DNA of 64,000 nt from Nocardia albiluteola (GCF_018860155.1 NZ_JAHKNI010000010.1:62001-126000); one strand, 5' to 3'. Shown: positions 7,775-16,393, counted from the stretch's first letter. Notes: a model not told the origin generated them from the letters alone. Program-made: numbers and translations.

Positions 7775-9964
7775 CTACAGCATGCAGGACACGCAGCCCT
7801 CGACTTCGGTTCCCTCCAAAGCCATTTGGCGGATGCGGATGTAATACAGCGTCTTGATGCCCTTGCGCCAAGCGTAGATCTGGGCGCGGTTGACATCGCG
7901 GGTGGTGGCGCTGTCCTTGAAGAACAGCGTCAGCGACAGGCCCTGGTCCACGTGCTGGGTGGCGGCGGCGTAGGTGTCGATGATCTTCTCGTAGCCGATG
8001 TCGTATGCGTCGGCGAAGTATTCGAGATTGTCGTTGGTCAGGTAGGGCGCCGGGTAGTAGACGCGCCCGATCTTGCCCTCCTTGCGGATCTCGATCTTCG
8101 AGGCCACCGGGTGAATCGAGCTGGTGGAGTGGTTGATGTACGAGATCGATCCGGTCGGCGGCACGGCCTGCAGGTTCTGGTTGTAGATGCCGTGGGCCAT
8201 GACCGAGGCCTTCAGCTCGCGCCAATCGTCCTGGGTCGGAATGTGCACCCCGGCCTCGGCGAAGATCTCACGCACCCGCTCGGTCTCCGGCTTCCACGCC
8301 TGCTCGGTGTACTTGTCGAAGTATTCGCCCGTGGCGTACTTGGACTCAGGGAATCCGCCGAAGGCGCGGCCGCGCTCGATGGCCAGCTTGTTCGATGCCC
8401 GAACCGCATGGTACGCAACGATATAGAAGTAGATGTTGGTGAAATCCACACCCTCCTCGGATCCGTAGTGGACCCGCTCCCGCGCCAGATACCCGTGCAG
8501 GTTCATCTGCCCCAGGCCGATCGCGTGCGAGGAGTTGTTGCCCTGCTCGATGGAGGGCACCGAGTAGATGTGGGTCTGATCGGACACTGCGGTCAGCGCC
8601 CGGATCGACACCTCGATGGTCTGCCCGAAATCCGGTGAGTCCATGGCCTTGGCGATGTTGAGCGAGCCGAGGTTGCACGAGATGTCCTTGCCCACGGTGG
8701 CATAGGACAGATCGTCGTTGAACACCGAGGGCGTGGAGACCTGCAGGATCTCCGAGCACAGGTTCGAGTGGGTGATCTTGCCCTTGACCGGGTTGGCCCG
8801 GTTCACCGTGTCCTCGAACATGATGTACGGGTAGCCGGACTCGAACTGCAGCTCGGCGATGGTCTGGAAGAACTCGCGCGCGTTGATCTTCGACTTGCGG
8901 ATGCGCTTGTCGTCGACCATCTCGTGGTACTTCTCGGTGACGTTGATGTCGGCGAACGGCACACCGTAGATGCGCTCGACGTCGTACGGCGAGAACAGGT
9001 ACATGTCCTCGTTCTTCTTCGCCAGCTCGAAGGTGATGTCCGGGATCACCACGCCCAGCGACAGCGTCTTGATGCGGATCTTCTCGTCCGCGTTCTCCCG
9101 CTTGGTGTCCAGGAAGCGGTAGATATCGGGGTGGTGCGCGTGCAGATACACCGCGCCCGCGCCCTGCCGCGCGCCGAGCTGGTTGGCGTAGGAGAACGAA
9201 TCCTCGAGCAGCTTCATGATCGGGATGACGCCCGAGGACTGGTTCTCGATCTTCTTGATCGGCGCGCCGTGCTCGCGAATGTTGCTCAGCAGCAACGCGA
9301 CACCGCCGCCGCGCTTGGACAGCTGCAGCGCGGAGTTGATCGAGCGCCCGATGGACTCCATGTTGTCCTCGATGCGCAGCAGGAAGCAGCTGACCGGCTC
9401 GCCGCGCTGCTTCTTGCCCGCATTGAGGAACGTCGGGGTGGCCGGCTGGAAACGGCCTCCGATGATCTCCTCGACCAACTGCTGCGCGAACACCTCGTCG
9501 CCGTCGGCGAGGGTCAGCGCGACCATGCAGACCCGGTCCTCGAACCGCTCCAGATACCGCTTGCCGTCGAAGGTCTTCAGCGTGTACGAGGTGTAGTACT
9601 TGAACGCGCCCAGGAAGGTCGGGAACCGGAACTTCTTGGCGTAGGCCTGCTGGAACAGCTTCTTCACGAACGCCCGGCTGTACTTGTCCAGCACCTCGGG
9701 CTCGTAATAGTTCTCCTCGACCAGGTAGTCGAGCTTCTCGTCGAGGTTGTGAAAGAAGACCGTGTTCTGGTTGACGTGCTGCAGGAAGTACTGCCGCGCC
9801 GCGGCCACGTCCTTGTCGAACTGAATCTCCCCCTCGGGGCCGTACAGATTCAGCATCGCGTTGAGGGCGTGGTAGTCCAGCCCCTCGGCGGATGCGGTGT
9901 CGACGGTGCTGACCGGACGCTCTAGGCGGGCCGACTTACCGGCAGGTGCTGTTGTCGTTGCCAA
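7775..9964 (-). CDS. nrdE: class Ib ribonucleoside-diphosphate reductase, alpha subunit
   Basis: Catalytic subunit that reduces NDPs to dNDPs, using a radical from NrdF and electrons from NrdH. Protein of 729 aa, the normal NrdE length. Seen: ATP-cone-less N-terminus, PATPTFLNAG, active-site region SKRGGGVALLLSNIR, NLCSEI with a redox Cys, the NCSxxE-type SCNLGSLN, and the C-terminal redox pair CVSCML. No ATG occurs near the family start. TTG at 9964, preceded by GGGAG, is the best start; it overlaps nrdI by 43 bp. Genes run nrdH-nrdI-nrdE on the minus strand. nrdF is not in the window. Confidence 0.96.
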   Translation of the reverse strand: MATTTAPAGKSARLERPVSTVDTASAEGLDYHALNAMLNLYGPEGEIQFDKDVAAARQYFLQHVNQNTVFFHNLDEKLDYLVEENYYEPEVLDKYSRAFVKKLFQQAYAKKFRFPTFLGAFKYYTSYTLKTFDGKRYLERFEDRVCMVALTLADGDEVFAQQLVEEIIGGRFQPATPTFLNAGKKQRGEPVSCFLLRIEDNMESIGRSINSALQLSKRGGGVALLLSNIREHGAPIKKIENQSSGVIPIMKLLEDSFSYANQLGARQGAGAVYLHAHHPDIYRFLDTKRENADEKIRIKTLSLGVVIPDITFELAKKNEDMYLFSPYDVERIYGVPFADINVTEKYHEMVDDKRIRKSKINAREFFQTIAELQFESGYPYIMFEDTVNRANPVKGKITHSNLCSEILQVSTPSVFNDDLSYATVGKDISCNLGSLNIAKAMDSPDFGQTIEVSIRALTAVSDQTHIYSVPSIEQGNNSSHAIGLGQMNLHGYLARERVHYGSEEGVDFTNIYFYIVAYHAVRASNKLAIERGRAFGGFPESKYATGEYFDKYTEQAWKPETERVREIFAEAGVHIPTQDDWRELKASVMAHGIYNQNLQAVPPTGSISYINHSTSSIHPVASKIEIRKEGKIGRVYYPAPYLTNDNLEYFADAYDIGYEKIIDTYAAATQHVDQGLSLTLFFKDSATTRDVNRAQIYAWRKGIKTLYYIRIRQMALEGTEVEGCVSCML

Positions 9965-10386
9965 AACACTCCCAATCCCTCTCGGACGCGTTCGACGTCC
10001 TCGGCAGTTCCCATGAGTTCGAAGCGATACAGGTAGGGCACCCCGCATTTGCGCGAGATCAGCTCTCCCGCATAGCAATACGTATCGCCGAAGTTCGTGT
10101 TGCCGGCCGCGATGACGCCGCGCAACAACGCACGATTGTGCGGATCGTTGAGGAACCTCGCCACCTGACGGGGGATGAAGTCCTTATCGGATCTGTTGCG
10201 ACCCAGAACGTGCCGACCTCCCCCATAGGTGGGGCAGATCAGCACGTAGGGCTCGTCGACGCGAAGCGAGTCGGCTGTGTGAAGCGGAATGCGAACGGCC
10301 TCGAGGCCGAGCCGTTCGACGAACCGGTGCGTGTTCTCCGAGGCGCTCGAGAAGTAGACCAGGTTCGGCGTCTTGTCCGTTGCCAT
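9922..10386 (-). CDS. nrdI: flavodoxin-like NrdI
   Basis: Small flavoprotein of 154 aa that supplies oxidant for assembly of the Mn-tyrosyl radical in NrdF. Signatures: LVYFSSASENTHRFVERL (FMN phosphate loop), CPTYGGG, IAAGNTNFGDTYCYAGELIS and the C-terminal FELMGTAEDVERVREGL. Length is typical. It lies 57 bp after nrdH and overlaps the nrdE start, which supports one nrdHIE transcript. Confidence 0.96.
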   Translation of the reverse strand: MATDKTPNLVYFSSASENTHRFVERLGLEAVRIPLHTADSLRVDEPYVLICPTYGGGRHVLGRNRSDKDFIPRQVARFLNDPHNRALLRGVIAAGNTNFGDTYCYAGELISRKCGVPYLYRFELMGTAEDVERVREGLGVFWQRQQHLPVSRPA

Positions 10387-10443
10387 GGCCTACTTCCCCT
10401 TCCCAGTTGAACGCTGTCGGAGCAACAGCAACCGCTGCGGCGG

Positions 10444-10677
10444 CTAGGCCGCCTGCATGGCTAGAGCCTTGATGCGATCCGGGCGGAAGCCGGACCAGTG
10501 ATCCTCACCCGCGACGACGACCGGAGCCTGCAGATAGCCCAGGGCCATGACGTAGTCGCGCGCTTCGGGGTTTTCCGAGATGTCGACAACCTCGTAATCG
10601 ACACCGGCCTTGTCCAGGGCGCGGTAGGTGGCGTTGCACTGGACGCAAGCGGGCTTGGTGTAGACGGTGACGGTCAT
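10444..10677 (-). CDS. nrdH: glutaredoxin-like NrdH redoxin
   Basis: Electron donor for class Ib ribonucleotide reductase, 77 aa. It has the CxxC site in YTKPACVQCNATYRALDKAG and the NrdH tail WSGFRPDRIKAL. ATG 10677 is preceded by AGGAGAGAGGG, so the longer open frame back to 10884 is not used. It is the first gene of nrdHIE. The order nrdE-nrdI-nrdH followed by an FMN reductase and TetR gene matches M. tuberculosis Rv3051c-Rv3055. Confidence 0.96.
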   Translation of the reverse strand: MTVTVYTKPACVQCNATYRALDKAGVDYEVVDISENPEARDYVMALGYLQAPVVVAGEDHWSGFRPDRIKALAMQAA

Positions 10678-10831
10678 GAGTATCCCTCTCTCCTGAGCCT
10701 TTGAATCCGTATGCAGTGCAGGACTGAGCACGATCCACGATGTACTGCGCAAACCCTTGGAAGCTGGCCCTGACCACCTGGTCGCGAGGCCGCCGGCGGC
10801 CGCTGGGCCGCGTCGTCTTCCAGTGCTCAAG

Positions 10832-10847
10832 ACACTACACCTAGTGG
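10832..10847. promoter_or_regulatory. candidate NrdR box upstream of nrdHIE
   Basis: acactacacctagtgg contains a perfect CACTA-N4-TAGTG inverted repeat, the shape of the NrdR box (consensus near ACACwATATmTwGTGT). It is about 155 bp upstream of nrdH. NrdR sites usually come in pairs. A degenerate partner may lie around 10863-10878 (agcacgacatgttgcg), but this is weak. Confidence 0.5.
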
Positions 10848-10953
10848 CCGACAGATTCATACAGCACGACATGTTGCGAGTCACATTGGTGGAATTCGGT
10901 CGGCGTAAGTACCTGGACAGTCGATTCGCAACGCGACACGACTGTGGTGCGGA

Positions 10954-11046
10954 TCACGATTTCGTACCGTAGCTTATTCTCAGCAAACTAAGTTCTAGCC
11001 CTTGCCACACGAATCTCGCGCGTCTCGCCGGTCCCGTAAATCCCAT
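10954..11046 (-). CDS. possible 30-codon leader ORF upstream of nrdHIE
   Basis: Short ORF on the nrdHIE strand, starting at ATG 11046 behind a full AGGAGG (9 nt spacing) and encoding 30 aa rich in Arg/Leu (GPARRARFVWQG, LLRISYGTKS). It precedes the candidate NrdR box. No family is recognised. The only support is the strong ribosome site and position, so it may be a regulatory leader peptide, a small protein, or chance. Confidence 0.28.
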   Translation of the reverse strand: MGFTGPARRARFVWQGLELSLLRISYGTKS

Positions 11047-11212
11047 CCGCAACGAACCTCCTGGCAACACGCCCGCCGACCCGACGTCACGATCGCGACA
11101 CGCCGCGTTCAACCGGCACTGGAACTCCGCCGGCGCCGCTCGAAGCAGACGCCCCGCGTTTGCTCGCCACCGAAACCCGGCCCCCGGAACGACGGACAGG
11201 CCCCCGACACAC

Positions 11213-11253
11213 GACCGGGCCGCCCCGTCGCATCGGACGGAGCGGCCCCGGTC
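11213..11253. terminator. long GC-rich hairpin in the nrdH/FMN-reductase gap
   Basis: gaccgggc-cgccccgtc pairs with gacggagcggccccggtc, giving a stem of about 17 bp with one bulge and one mismatch and a 5-6 nt loop. There is no U-tract. It lies 140 bp beyond the FMN reductase stop and may end that transcript. The rest of 11047-11393 shows no convincing gene on either strand. Confidence 0.4.
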
Positions 11254-11393
11254 ATCCCTCATCGCACCCGAATCGCCGCCACAGCGACCCGCATCGGCGA
11301 TGTTCCCACCGGCGAACACTCACATGTTCACGGCGGCGCCTCGCCGGGCGATGTTGTCTCGTGTTGTTCTGCTCAGCGCGTCCGGACCCGCCC

Positions 11394-11960
11394 TCAGGCG
11401 TTCACCGACTCCTGCACGGCCTGGACCAACTCGTGCACCGCGGCGGCCAGCTCGGTCAGCGCCTCGGCATCGTCACGCGGGTGCGACTCGGCGAAACGCT
11501 GCCCGATGACGCCGAAGTGCAGGTGCGCGCCCTCGACCACCGAGGCGCCCGCCACGCCGAGCACCTTGACCGTGTCGCCATGCGACCACTTGGCAGCGTT
11601 CGGGCTGATCGACGCGCTCACAACGGCGGCCGGCTTGCCCTTGACGACGCCCTCTCCGTACGGACGCGAGGCCCAGTCGATGGCGTTCTTCAGCGCGGCC
11701 GGAATCGAGCCGTTGTACTCCGGAACGAACAGCAGCAGGCCGTCGACGGCGGCGATGGCCTCGCGCAGCGCGGTCGCGGCCGCCGGCACGCTGCCGGCCA
11801 CGTCGATGTCCTCGTTGTAGAACGGGATCTCGCCGAGCCCCTCGTAGATGCTGATCTCGACGCCCTCGGGAGCGGTCTGCACCGCAGCCTCGGCCAGCTT
11901 CCGATTGATCGAGCCGGAGCGCAGGCTACCGACGAGAGCGAGGATTCGGGTCTGGGACAT
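11394..11960 (-). CDS. NADPH-dependent FMN reductase family protein
   Basis: Flavodoxin-fold reductase of 188 aa. It has the FMN phosphate loop GSLRSGSINRKLAEA at the N-terminus, the family motif VPEYNGSIPAALKNAIDW, and YGEGVVKGKPAAVVSAS. It probably transfers electrons from NAD(P)H to flavin, quinones or azo compounds. Start at 11960 (MSQTRILALVGS) after AAGGAGT. It is the positional equivalent of Rv3054c next to nrdHIE and is divergent from a TetR gene (Rv3055-like), which probably controls it. Confidence 0.92.
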   Translation of the reverse strand: MSQTRILALVGSLRSGSINRKLAEAAVQTAPEGVEISIYEGLGEIPFYNEDIDVAGSVPAAATALREAIAAVDGLLLFVPEYNGSIPAALKNAIDWASRPYGEGVVKGKPAAVVSASISPNAAKWSHGDTVKVLGVAGASVVEGAHLHFGVIGQRFAESHPRDDAEALTELAAAVHELVQAVQESVNA

Positions 11961-12014
11961 GATGTCACTCCTTAATGTGTCGAGGCGGTCGCTGCCGCAG
12001 TCACGTAGAATAAC

Positions 12015-12028
12015 CGGACCATGGTCCG
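12015..12028. promoter_or_regulatory. palindrome, likely TetR operator
   Basis: cggaccatggtccg is a perfect 14-bp palindrome in the 99-bp gap between the FMN reductase and TetR genes. It starts 4 bp after a TANNNT -10 box (tagaat, 12006-12011), so a bound repressor would cover the start point of the TetR transcript. It also overlaps the alternative ATG at 12021, an argument against that start. Confidence 0.5.
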
Positions 12029-12059
12029 CTTTCATCCCGATCAGCAGGGGGTAGCTTCT

Positions 12060-12746
12060 GTGAGCTACGACACGACCCAACCGAGGTCGCCGATCACCAG
12101 AACGGCGCTGCCGATCGAGGCGGTGTCCGATCCGACCGCGCAGCATCCCCTGGCCGCGGCCCTGCCCGTCGCCGGGGAAACCGCCGAGCGCAGCGATGCG
12201 GCCCGCAACCGTCAGCTGCTCCTGGACGCGGCCGAACAGCTCGTGCGCGAATGCGGCGCCGACGGCGTCACCATGGACGCAGTGGCCAAGCTCGCCGGTG
12301 TCGGCAAGGGCACCGTATTCCGCCGCTTCGGCAGTCGTTCCGGGCTGATGCTCGCACTACTGGACCAGTCGGACCGGAAACTCCAGGCAGCGTACATGTT
12401 CGGGGACCCGCCGCTGGGCCCGGGTGCGCCGCCGGCGCAGCGGCTGATCGCCTTCGGGCGGGCGCGGTTGTCCCTGGTCGAGGTCGAGGGCGAGACGCGC
12501 CGGGCCGCGGACCTCGGGGGCAGTTACGGCAATGCGCCCTACGCCGTCATGAAAACCCATGTGTCGCTGCTGCTCCGGCAGGCCGGGGCGGCCGGGGAGA
12601 TCTCGCTGCTGGCCGACAGCCTGATCGCCACGCTCGACGCCGCACTGGTGCTGCACCAGATCCGGGTGCTGGGATACACCATCGACCAGGTCGGGGACAA
12701 CTGGGAGCGCCTGGTGCGCTGGGTTCTCGCGGACGCCCGCGCATGA
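12060..12746 (+). CDS. TetR-family transcriptional regulator
   Basis: Repressor-type protein of 228 aa. The N-terminal HTH lies at about residues 50-95 (LLDAAEQLVRECGADGVTMD, VAKLAGVGKGTVFRRFGSR). The C-terminal ligand domain is typical in size. GTG 12060 is chosen because AGGGGGT lies about 8 nt upstream; ATG 12021 lacks a ribosome site and falls inside a palindrome. The N-terminal 40 residues before the HTH are longer than usual and probably flexible. It is likely to control itself and the divergent FMN reductase. Confidence 0.88.
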   Translation: MSYDTTQPRSPITRTALPIEAVSDPTAQHPLAAALPVAGETAERSDAARNRQLLLDAAEQLVRECGADGVTMDAVAKLAGVGKGTVFRRFGSRSGLMLALLDQSDRKLQAAYMFGDPPLGPGAPPAQRLIAFGRARLSLVEVEGETRRAADLGGSYGNAPYAVMKTHVSLLLRQAGAAGEISLLADSLIATLDAALVLHQIRVLGYTIDQVGDNWERLVRWVLADARA

Positions 12747-12852
12747 TCCGCCGAGCACTCGCAAACGCCCACGCATGACCTGCCCAGTTTCAGCGAGCGG
12801 CCGAGCATGATGCGCCGGGTGCCGGCCGGCGCCGCGGGACCGGCGGGCTCGG

Positions 12853-12858
12853 TAGAGT
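12853..12858 (+). promoter_or_regulatory. leaderless promoter of nadE
   Basis: TAGAGT, then 7 nt, then GTG 12866: the TANNNT-N6/7-start pattern of leaderless actinomycete transcripts. It fixes the start 9 nt inside the longest open frame. Confidence 0.5.
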
Positions 12859-12865
12859 GACCGGC

Positions 12866-13690
12866 GTGGGTACTCTTCGCCAGGCCATAGTCGCCGAATT
12901 GGGTGTGCAGCCGGTCATCGAGCCGAAGGTCGAGGTGCGCCGGCGCATCGATTTTCTCAAGGATTTCCTGCGCTCCACTCCCGCAACGGGTTTCGTGCTG
13001 GGTATCAGCGGCGGCCAGGACTCCACGCTGACCGGGCGGCTGTGCCAGCTGGCAACGGAGGAACTGCGCGCCGAGGGGCACGAGGCGACGTTCGTCGCGG
13101 TGCGGCTGCCGTACGGTGTGCAGGCCGACGAACACGACGCGCAGATCGCGCTGCGATTCATCCGGCCGGACCGCTCGATCGAGGTCAACGTCAAGCCCGG
13201 CGCCGACGCGGTGGCCGCGGAGGTAGCCCGCGGCCTCGACGAGGCGGAGCTGCGCGATTTCGTGCGCGGAAACATCAAGGCGCGCGAGCGCATGGTCATC
13301 CAGTACGCCCTTGCCGGGCAGTTGAACATGCTGGTCGTCGGCACCGATCACGCCGCGGAGGCGGTCACCGGATTCTTCACCAAACACGGCGACGGCGGCG
13401 TGGACCTCACCCCGCTCACCGGCCTGACCAAGCGCCAGGGCGCGGCGCTGCTGCAGGAACTCGGCGCACCTCCCAGCGTCTGGGAGAAGGTGCCCACCGC
13501 GGACCTCGAGGACAACCGCCCCGCCCTCCCCGACGAGGTCGCCCTGGGCGTGAAATACGCCGAGATCGACGACTACCTGGAGGGCCGTGAGGTCAGTTCC
13601 GATGTCGCCGCCACGATCGAACGAATCTTCCAGGCCACCCGCCACAAGCGGACCGTTCCCGCCACACCGATCGATACGTGGTGGAGGTAG
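12866..13690 (+). CDS. nadE: ammonia-dependent NAD+ synthetase
   Basis: Catalyses deamido-NAD+ + NH3 + ATP to NAD+, the last step of NAD synthesis. Protein of 274 aa, the length of E. coli NadE (275). The ATP-pyrophosphatase loop SGGQDS is at residues about 51-56 (GFVLGISGGQDSTLTGRLCQ). Other marks are GNIKARERMVIQYALA, VVGTDHAAEAVTGFFTKHGDGG and the tail HKRTVPATPIDTWWR. No glutaminase domain, so free ammonia is used. Start GTG 12866 aligns with the E. coli N-terminus and fits a leaderless promoter; GTG 12857 is the alternative. Confidence 0.95.
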   Translation: MGTLRQAIVAELGVQPVIEPKVEVRRRIDFLKDFLRSTPATGFVLGISGGQDSTLTGRLCQLATEELRAEGHEATFVAVRLPYGVQADEHDAQIALRFIRPDRSIEVNVKPGADAVAAEVARGLDEAELRDFVRGNIKARERMVIQYALAGQLNMLVVGTDHAAEAVTGFFTKHGDGGVDLTPLTGLTKRQGAALLQELGAPPSVWEKVPTADLEDNRPALPDEVALGVKYAEIDDYLEGREVSSDVAATIERIFQATRHKRTVPATPIDTWWR

Positions 13691-13719
13691 CGCCGAACAC
13701 CGGTGTGCTTGTGCCGATT

Positions 13720-14139
13720 TCAGCGCAGGGCGTCAATGCCGCTGCCGTCCGGATCCTCGATGATCCGGCGATGGAGCTCGGTGGTCATCGCATGAATGGC
13801 ACGGGTCAGCTCGAGATTGGTCTTGAGCTGGAGCTCCTGCTGGGAGAAGTCGTGGTCGGCCTTCATCTGCTGAAATTGGCCCTGCCGGTTCTGGCCGATC
13901 ATCACGAATGTGGACAGGAAGATCGCCTCCAGCGACACGATCAGCGTCAGCGTCGGCCACGGATTCTTCTCGATCCAGACCATCCACACCGCGAACCCGA
14001 TGGCATGGATGTAGACGAACCACATCGACCCCGCGAACTTGGTGATCCAGTCCGCCACCCGCAACTGCAGACTCTCCGCCCGCTTGGCGTGGAAGTCGGC
14101 AATCACCGGATGGTGCACGGGCTTGTTCGACTGCGACAT
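13720..14139 (-). CDS. DUF1003 membrane protein
   Basis: Protein of 139 aa of the DUF1003 family, function unknown. Two hydrophobic segments are visible at about 30-55 (FAGSMWFVYIHAIGFAVWMV) and 63-85 (LTLIVSLEAIFLSTFVMIGQ), joined by the DUF1003 signature PWPTLTLIVSLEAIFLSTF. The C-terminal third is a charged, probably coiled-coil, cytoplasmic tail. Start 14139 (MSQSNKPVHHP) lies behind GAGGAGAA; the open frame upstream to 14496 has no coding character. Confidence 0.88.
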   Translation of the reverse strand: MSQSNKPVHHPVIADFHAKRAESLQLRVADWITKFAGSMWFVYIHAIGFAVWMVWIEKNPWPTLTLIVSLEAIFLSTFVMIGQNRQGQFQQMKADHDFSQQELQLKTNLELTRAIHAMTTELHRRIIEDPDGSGIDALR

Positions 14140-14323
14140 GATCGTTCTTCTCCTCGACGGAATCAGCGAATTCGATGCGCGCAGAATGCTATAGGCGTAG
14201 CCATCCGAACGGGCCGCGAGACCGACAACGAAGACGACTGTGCAGCGCGGTCCTGCTGAAACCGCGCGAGGACAGCACCTGGGCGCCACACGCGCCGAGT
14301 GAACCGGACAACGTGCGACATGC

Positions 14324-14893
14324 CTACGAGTACAGGAGCAGACTCCCCGTATCCAGAGACACATCGAACGGCTCGGGCAGACGGATTGGATCGCCGAATG
14401 CCCCGTCGAGTCTTCCGTGGTACTCCCCGTCTCGGGGATGTGTGTACAGGGCCCACACACCGAAGCGGGGATCAATGACCAGCAGGGTACGGACACCGGC
14501 CACGCTGTACCAACCGTTCTTATCGGTAATCTGCCGCGCCTTCTCCGATTTGGAGATCACCTCGACGGCCAGTTCCACATCCGCAGGGTCCGCCAGCCAC
14601 TCATCGTCGGCGTCCCACGAATCCGGCAGCACGATAAGGTCGGGCGTGCAGTAATCGTCGTCGTCGCCGGGCAACGCAATCGAGGAAACCTCGTACGCGG
14701 CCAGCCCAGCGGGCATCCGGGCCTCCAGCTGCAGCCGCAGCCGACGGATGGTGCCCGCATGCTTGCCCCGGGGCGTTGGCGACATCACGAGCGTCCCTCC
14801 CAGAATCTCTACACGAAGCCCTGTCGCATGCTCAACCTGCTCGGCGACGGCACGCAAATTACCGGGACGCGGATGCACCACAGGAACGGTCAT
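14324..14893 (-). CDS. Uma2-family (DUF820) restriction-like nuclease
   Basis: Protein of 189 aa with the PD-(D/E)XK-like Uma2 fold common in actinomycetes and cyanobacteria. Seen: RVEILGGTLVMSPTP, YCTPDLIVLP (catalytic Asp), VELAVEVISKSEKARQITDK (the ExxS…K core) and GVRTLLVIDPR. The biological role of this family is unknown. It stands alone, without a toxin-antitoxin partner in reach. Start ATG 14893 follows GGAG. Confidence 0.88.
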   Translation of the reverse strand: MTVPVVHPRPGNLRAVAEQVEHATGLRVEILGGTLVMSPTPRGKHAGTIRRLRLQLEARMPAGLAAYEVSSIALPGDDDDYCTPDLIVLPDSWDADDEWLADPADVELAVEVISKSEKARQITDKNGWYSVAGVRTLLVIDPRFGVWALYTHPRDGEYHGRLDGAFGDPIRLPEPFDVSLDTGSLLLYS

Positions 14894-15012
14894 GGACGAT
14901 CACTCCAAACCCTCGGGAACGACCCACTTCAACATAGCGGACGGCGAGGACAGACATGGTCGCCGGCCACTATTCGATCCGAACTCCCAGCGCCACATGA
15001 GGATCGCAGGCT

Positions 15013-15255
15013 TCACCCGCCGGCGAAGGGCGGGAGAACGTCTACTCGCTCTGTCAGAACGGCGGATGCGTCGCGGGTGAGTTCATCGCCGATGAGGAAG
15101 GCACAGACCTTCAGCATGGGGTCCAGGTTCGGGCCGTAGGTGGCGGACAGGGTGTGGCGCAGGTCGGAGACCGTGGCCTCGGCGGGGAGGTCGAGGTGCT
15201 CGGTCGACTTGCCTACCGCGTCGGCGATCGCGGCGAAATAGCGGACCTCAACCAC
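15013..15255 (-). CDS. moaD: molybdopterin synthase small subunit
   Basis: Ubiquitin-like sulfur carrier of 80 aa that donates sulfur from its C-terminal thiocarboxylate to make molybdopterin. It begins VVEVRYFAAIADAVGK and ends in the required Gly-Gly (VDVLPPFAGG). GTG 15255 is chosen because it overlaps the moaA stop by 8 bp, as expected for coupling, and gives the normal length. Partner MoaE is encoded at 18650-19072. Confidence 0.93.
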   Translation of the reverse strand: MVEVRYFAAIADAVGKSTEHLDLPAEATVSDLRHTLSATYGPNLDPMLKVCAFLIGDELTRDASAVLTERVDVLPPFAGG

Positions 15256-16315
15256 CGATGGCTCCCATCGTTCGTTCCGGCGGCACGAAATCCGCCGCAT
15301 CGATGCCGTGTCCGGCCCACTTGTTCCACATCGCGCCGCGCCACAGGGTGGCCAGTTCGGCGTCGCTCGCGCCCTCGCGTAGCGGCGCGCGCAGATCGTA
15401 TTCGTCGTCGCTGAACAGGCACGAACGGATCTTGCCGTCGGCGGTCAGGCGGGTGCGGTCGCAGTCACCGCAGAACTTCCTGGTGACCGAGGCGATGATG
15501 CCGACGCTCGCCGGGCCGCCGTCGACCAGCCAGGACTCGGCCGGGGCGGAGGGATCCGAACGCCCGGCCGGGGTCAGGACGAATCTGGAACCGAGCACGT
15601 CCAGCAGTTCGGCGGCGGTAACCATGTTCGCGCGCGCCCATTCGTGATCGGCATCCAGCGGCATCTCCTCGATGAACCTCAGCTCACAGCCCTCGTCGAG
15701 GCACCACTGCAATAGATCGGGTGCACCTGCCAGCGTCGGGCGCATCAGGACCGCGTTCACCTTCACCGGGGCCAGGCCCTCGCGCTGCGCGGCACGGATC
15801 CCGGCCAGCACCGAGTCGAGCCGATCGCGCCGGGTCAGGCGGGCGAAACCGAGCCGGTCCACGGTATCGAGCGAGACGTTGACCCGGCTCAGCCCGGCAC
15901 GCGCCAGCCCTCGGGCCCGATGCTCGAGGCCGACGGCATTGGTCGTCATGGCCAGGGGCGCGCCCGGCGCAGCGGCCCGGCATCCGGCGATGATCTCCTC
16001 CAGATCGCGCCGCATGAGCGGTTCGCCGCCGGTGAAGCGCACCTCGCGGACACCCAGCTCGCGCACGGCCAGCTCCACCACGCGCACGATCTCCCCGGCC
16101 GAGAGCAGCTCGTCGGCGGGGATGGGGGGCAACCCCTCCTCGGGCATGCAATAGGTGCAGCGCAGCGAGCACTTCTCGGTGATCGATACCCGCAGGTCGC
16201 GGGCGACGCGACCGAACTTGTCCAAGAGATAAGGGGTGTCGGGCCGTCCCGCCTGCGGGGGCTGCCCGCGGCGGACGGCGGGAATCCCCATGACGACCAC
16301 ACTCACGGAACCCAT
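15248..16315 (-). CDS. moaA: GTP 3',8-cyclase MoaA
   Basis: Radical-SAM enzyme of 355 aa that, with MoaC, converts GTP to cyclic pyranopterin monophosphate. The first cluster motif CSLRCTYC (CX3CX2C) is at about residues 49-56. TGGEPLMRRDLEEII is the SAM-binding GGE. The C-terminal cluster cysteines are in CGDCDRTRLTADGKIRSC, and the essential C-terminal GG ends the protein (MGAIGG). Start 16315 is used (ATG 16291 is an alternative). The far longer upstream frame is antisense to moeA. Transcribed divergently from moeA. Confidence 0.95.
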   Translation of the reverse strand: MGSVSVVVMGIPAVRRGQPPQAGRPDTPYLLDKFGRVARDLRVSITEKCSLRCTYCMPEEGLPPIPADELLSAGEIVRVVELAVRELGVREVRFTGGEPLMRRDLEEIIAGCRAAAPGAPLAMTTNAVGLEHRARGLARAGLSRVNVSLDTVDRLGFARLTRRDRLDSVLAGIRAAQREGLAPVKVNAVLMRPTLAGAPDLLQWCLDEGCELRFIEEMPLDADHEWARANMVTAAELLDVLGSRFVLTPAGRSDPSAPAESWLVDGGPASVGIIASVTRKFCGDCDRTRLTADGKIRSCLFSDDEYDLRAPLREGASDAELATLWRGAMWNKWAGHGIDAADFVPPERTMGAIGG

Positions 16316-16380
16316 TATTGCTGCCCCGCGCCGGGCACGCTTCGGAGGAACGTACGAACAATCTGTGACGGCGTGCCTAC

Positions 16381-16386
16381 TACGCT
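16381..16386 (+). promoter_or_regulatory. leaderless promoter of moeA
   Basis: TACGCT followed by 7 nt and ATG 16394 fits the leaderless pattern. It lies in the 78-bp gap between moaA and moeA. Confidence 0.5.
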
Positions 16387-16393
16387 GCGATAT

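Noticed and set aside
10678..10884. N-terminal extension of nrdH to 146 codons
   Set aside because: A strong ribosome site lies just before ATG 10677, the glutaredoxin fold starts there, and the extension crosses the probable NrdR box.
10954..11319. 121-codon minus-strand ORF
   Set aside because: Only its last 30 codons have a ribosome site; the upstream part looks like random GC-rich sequence.
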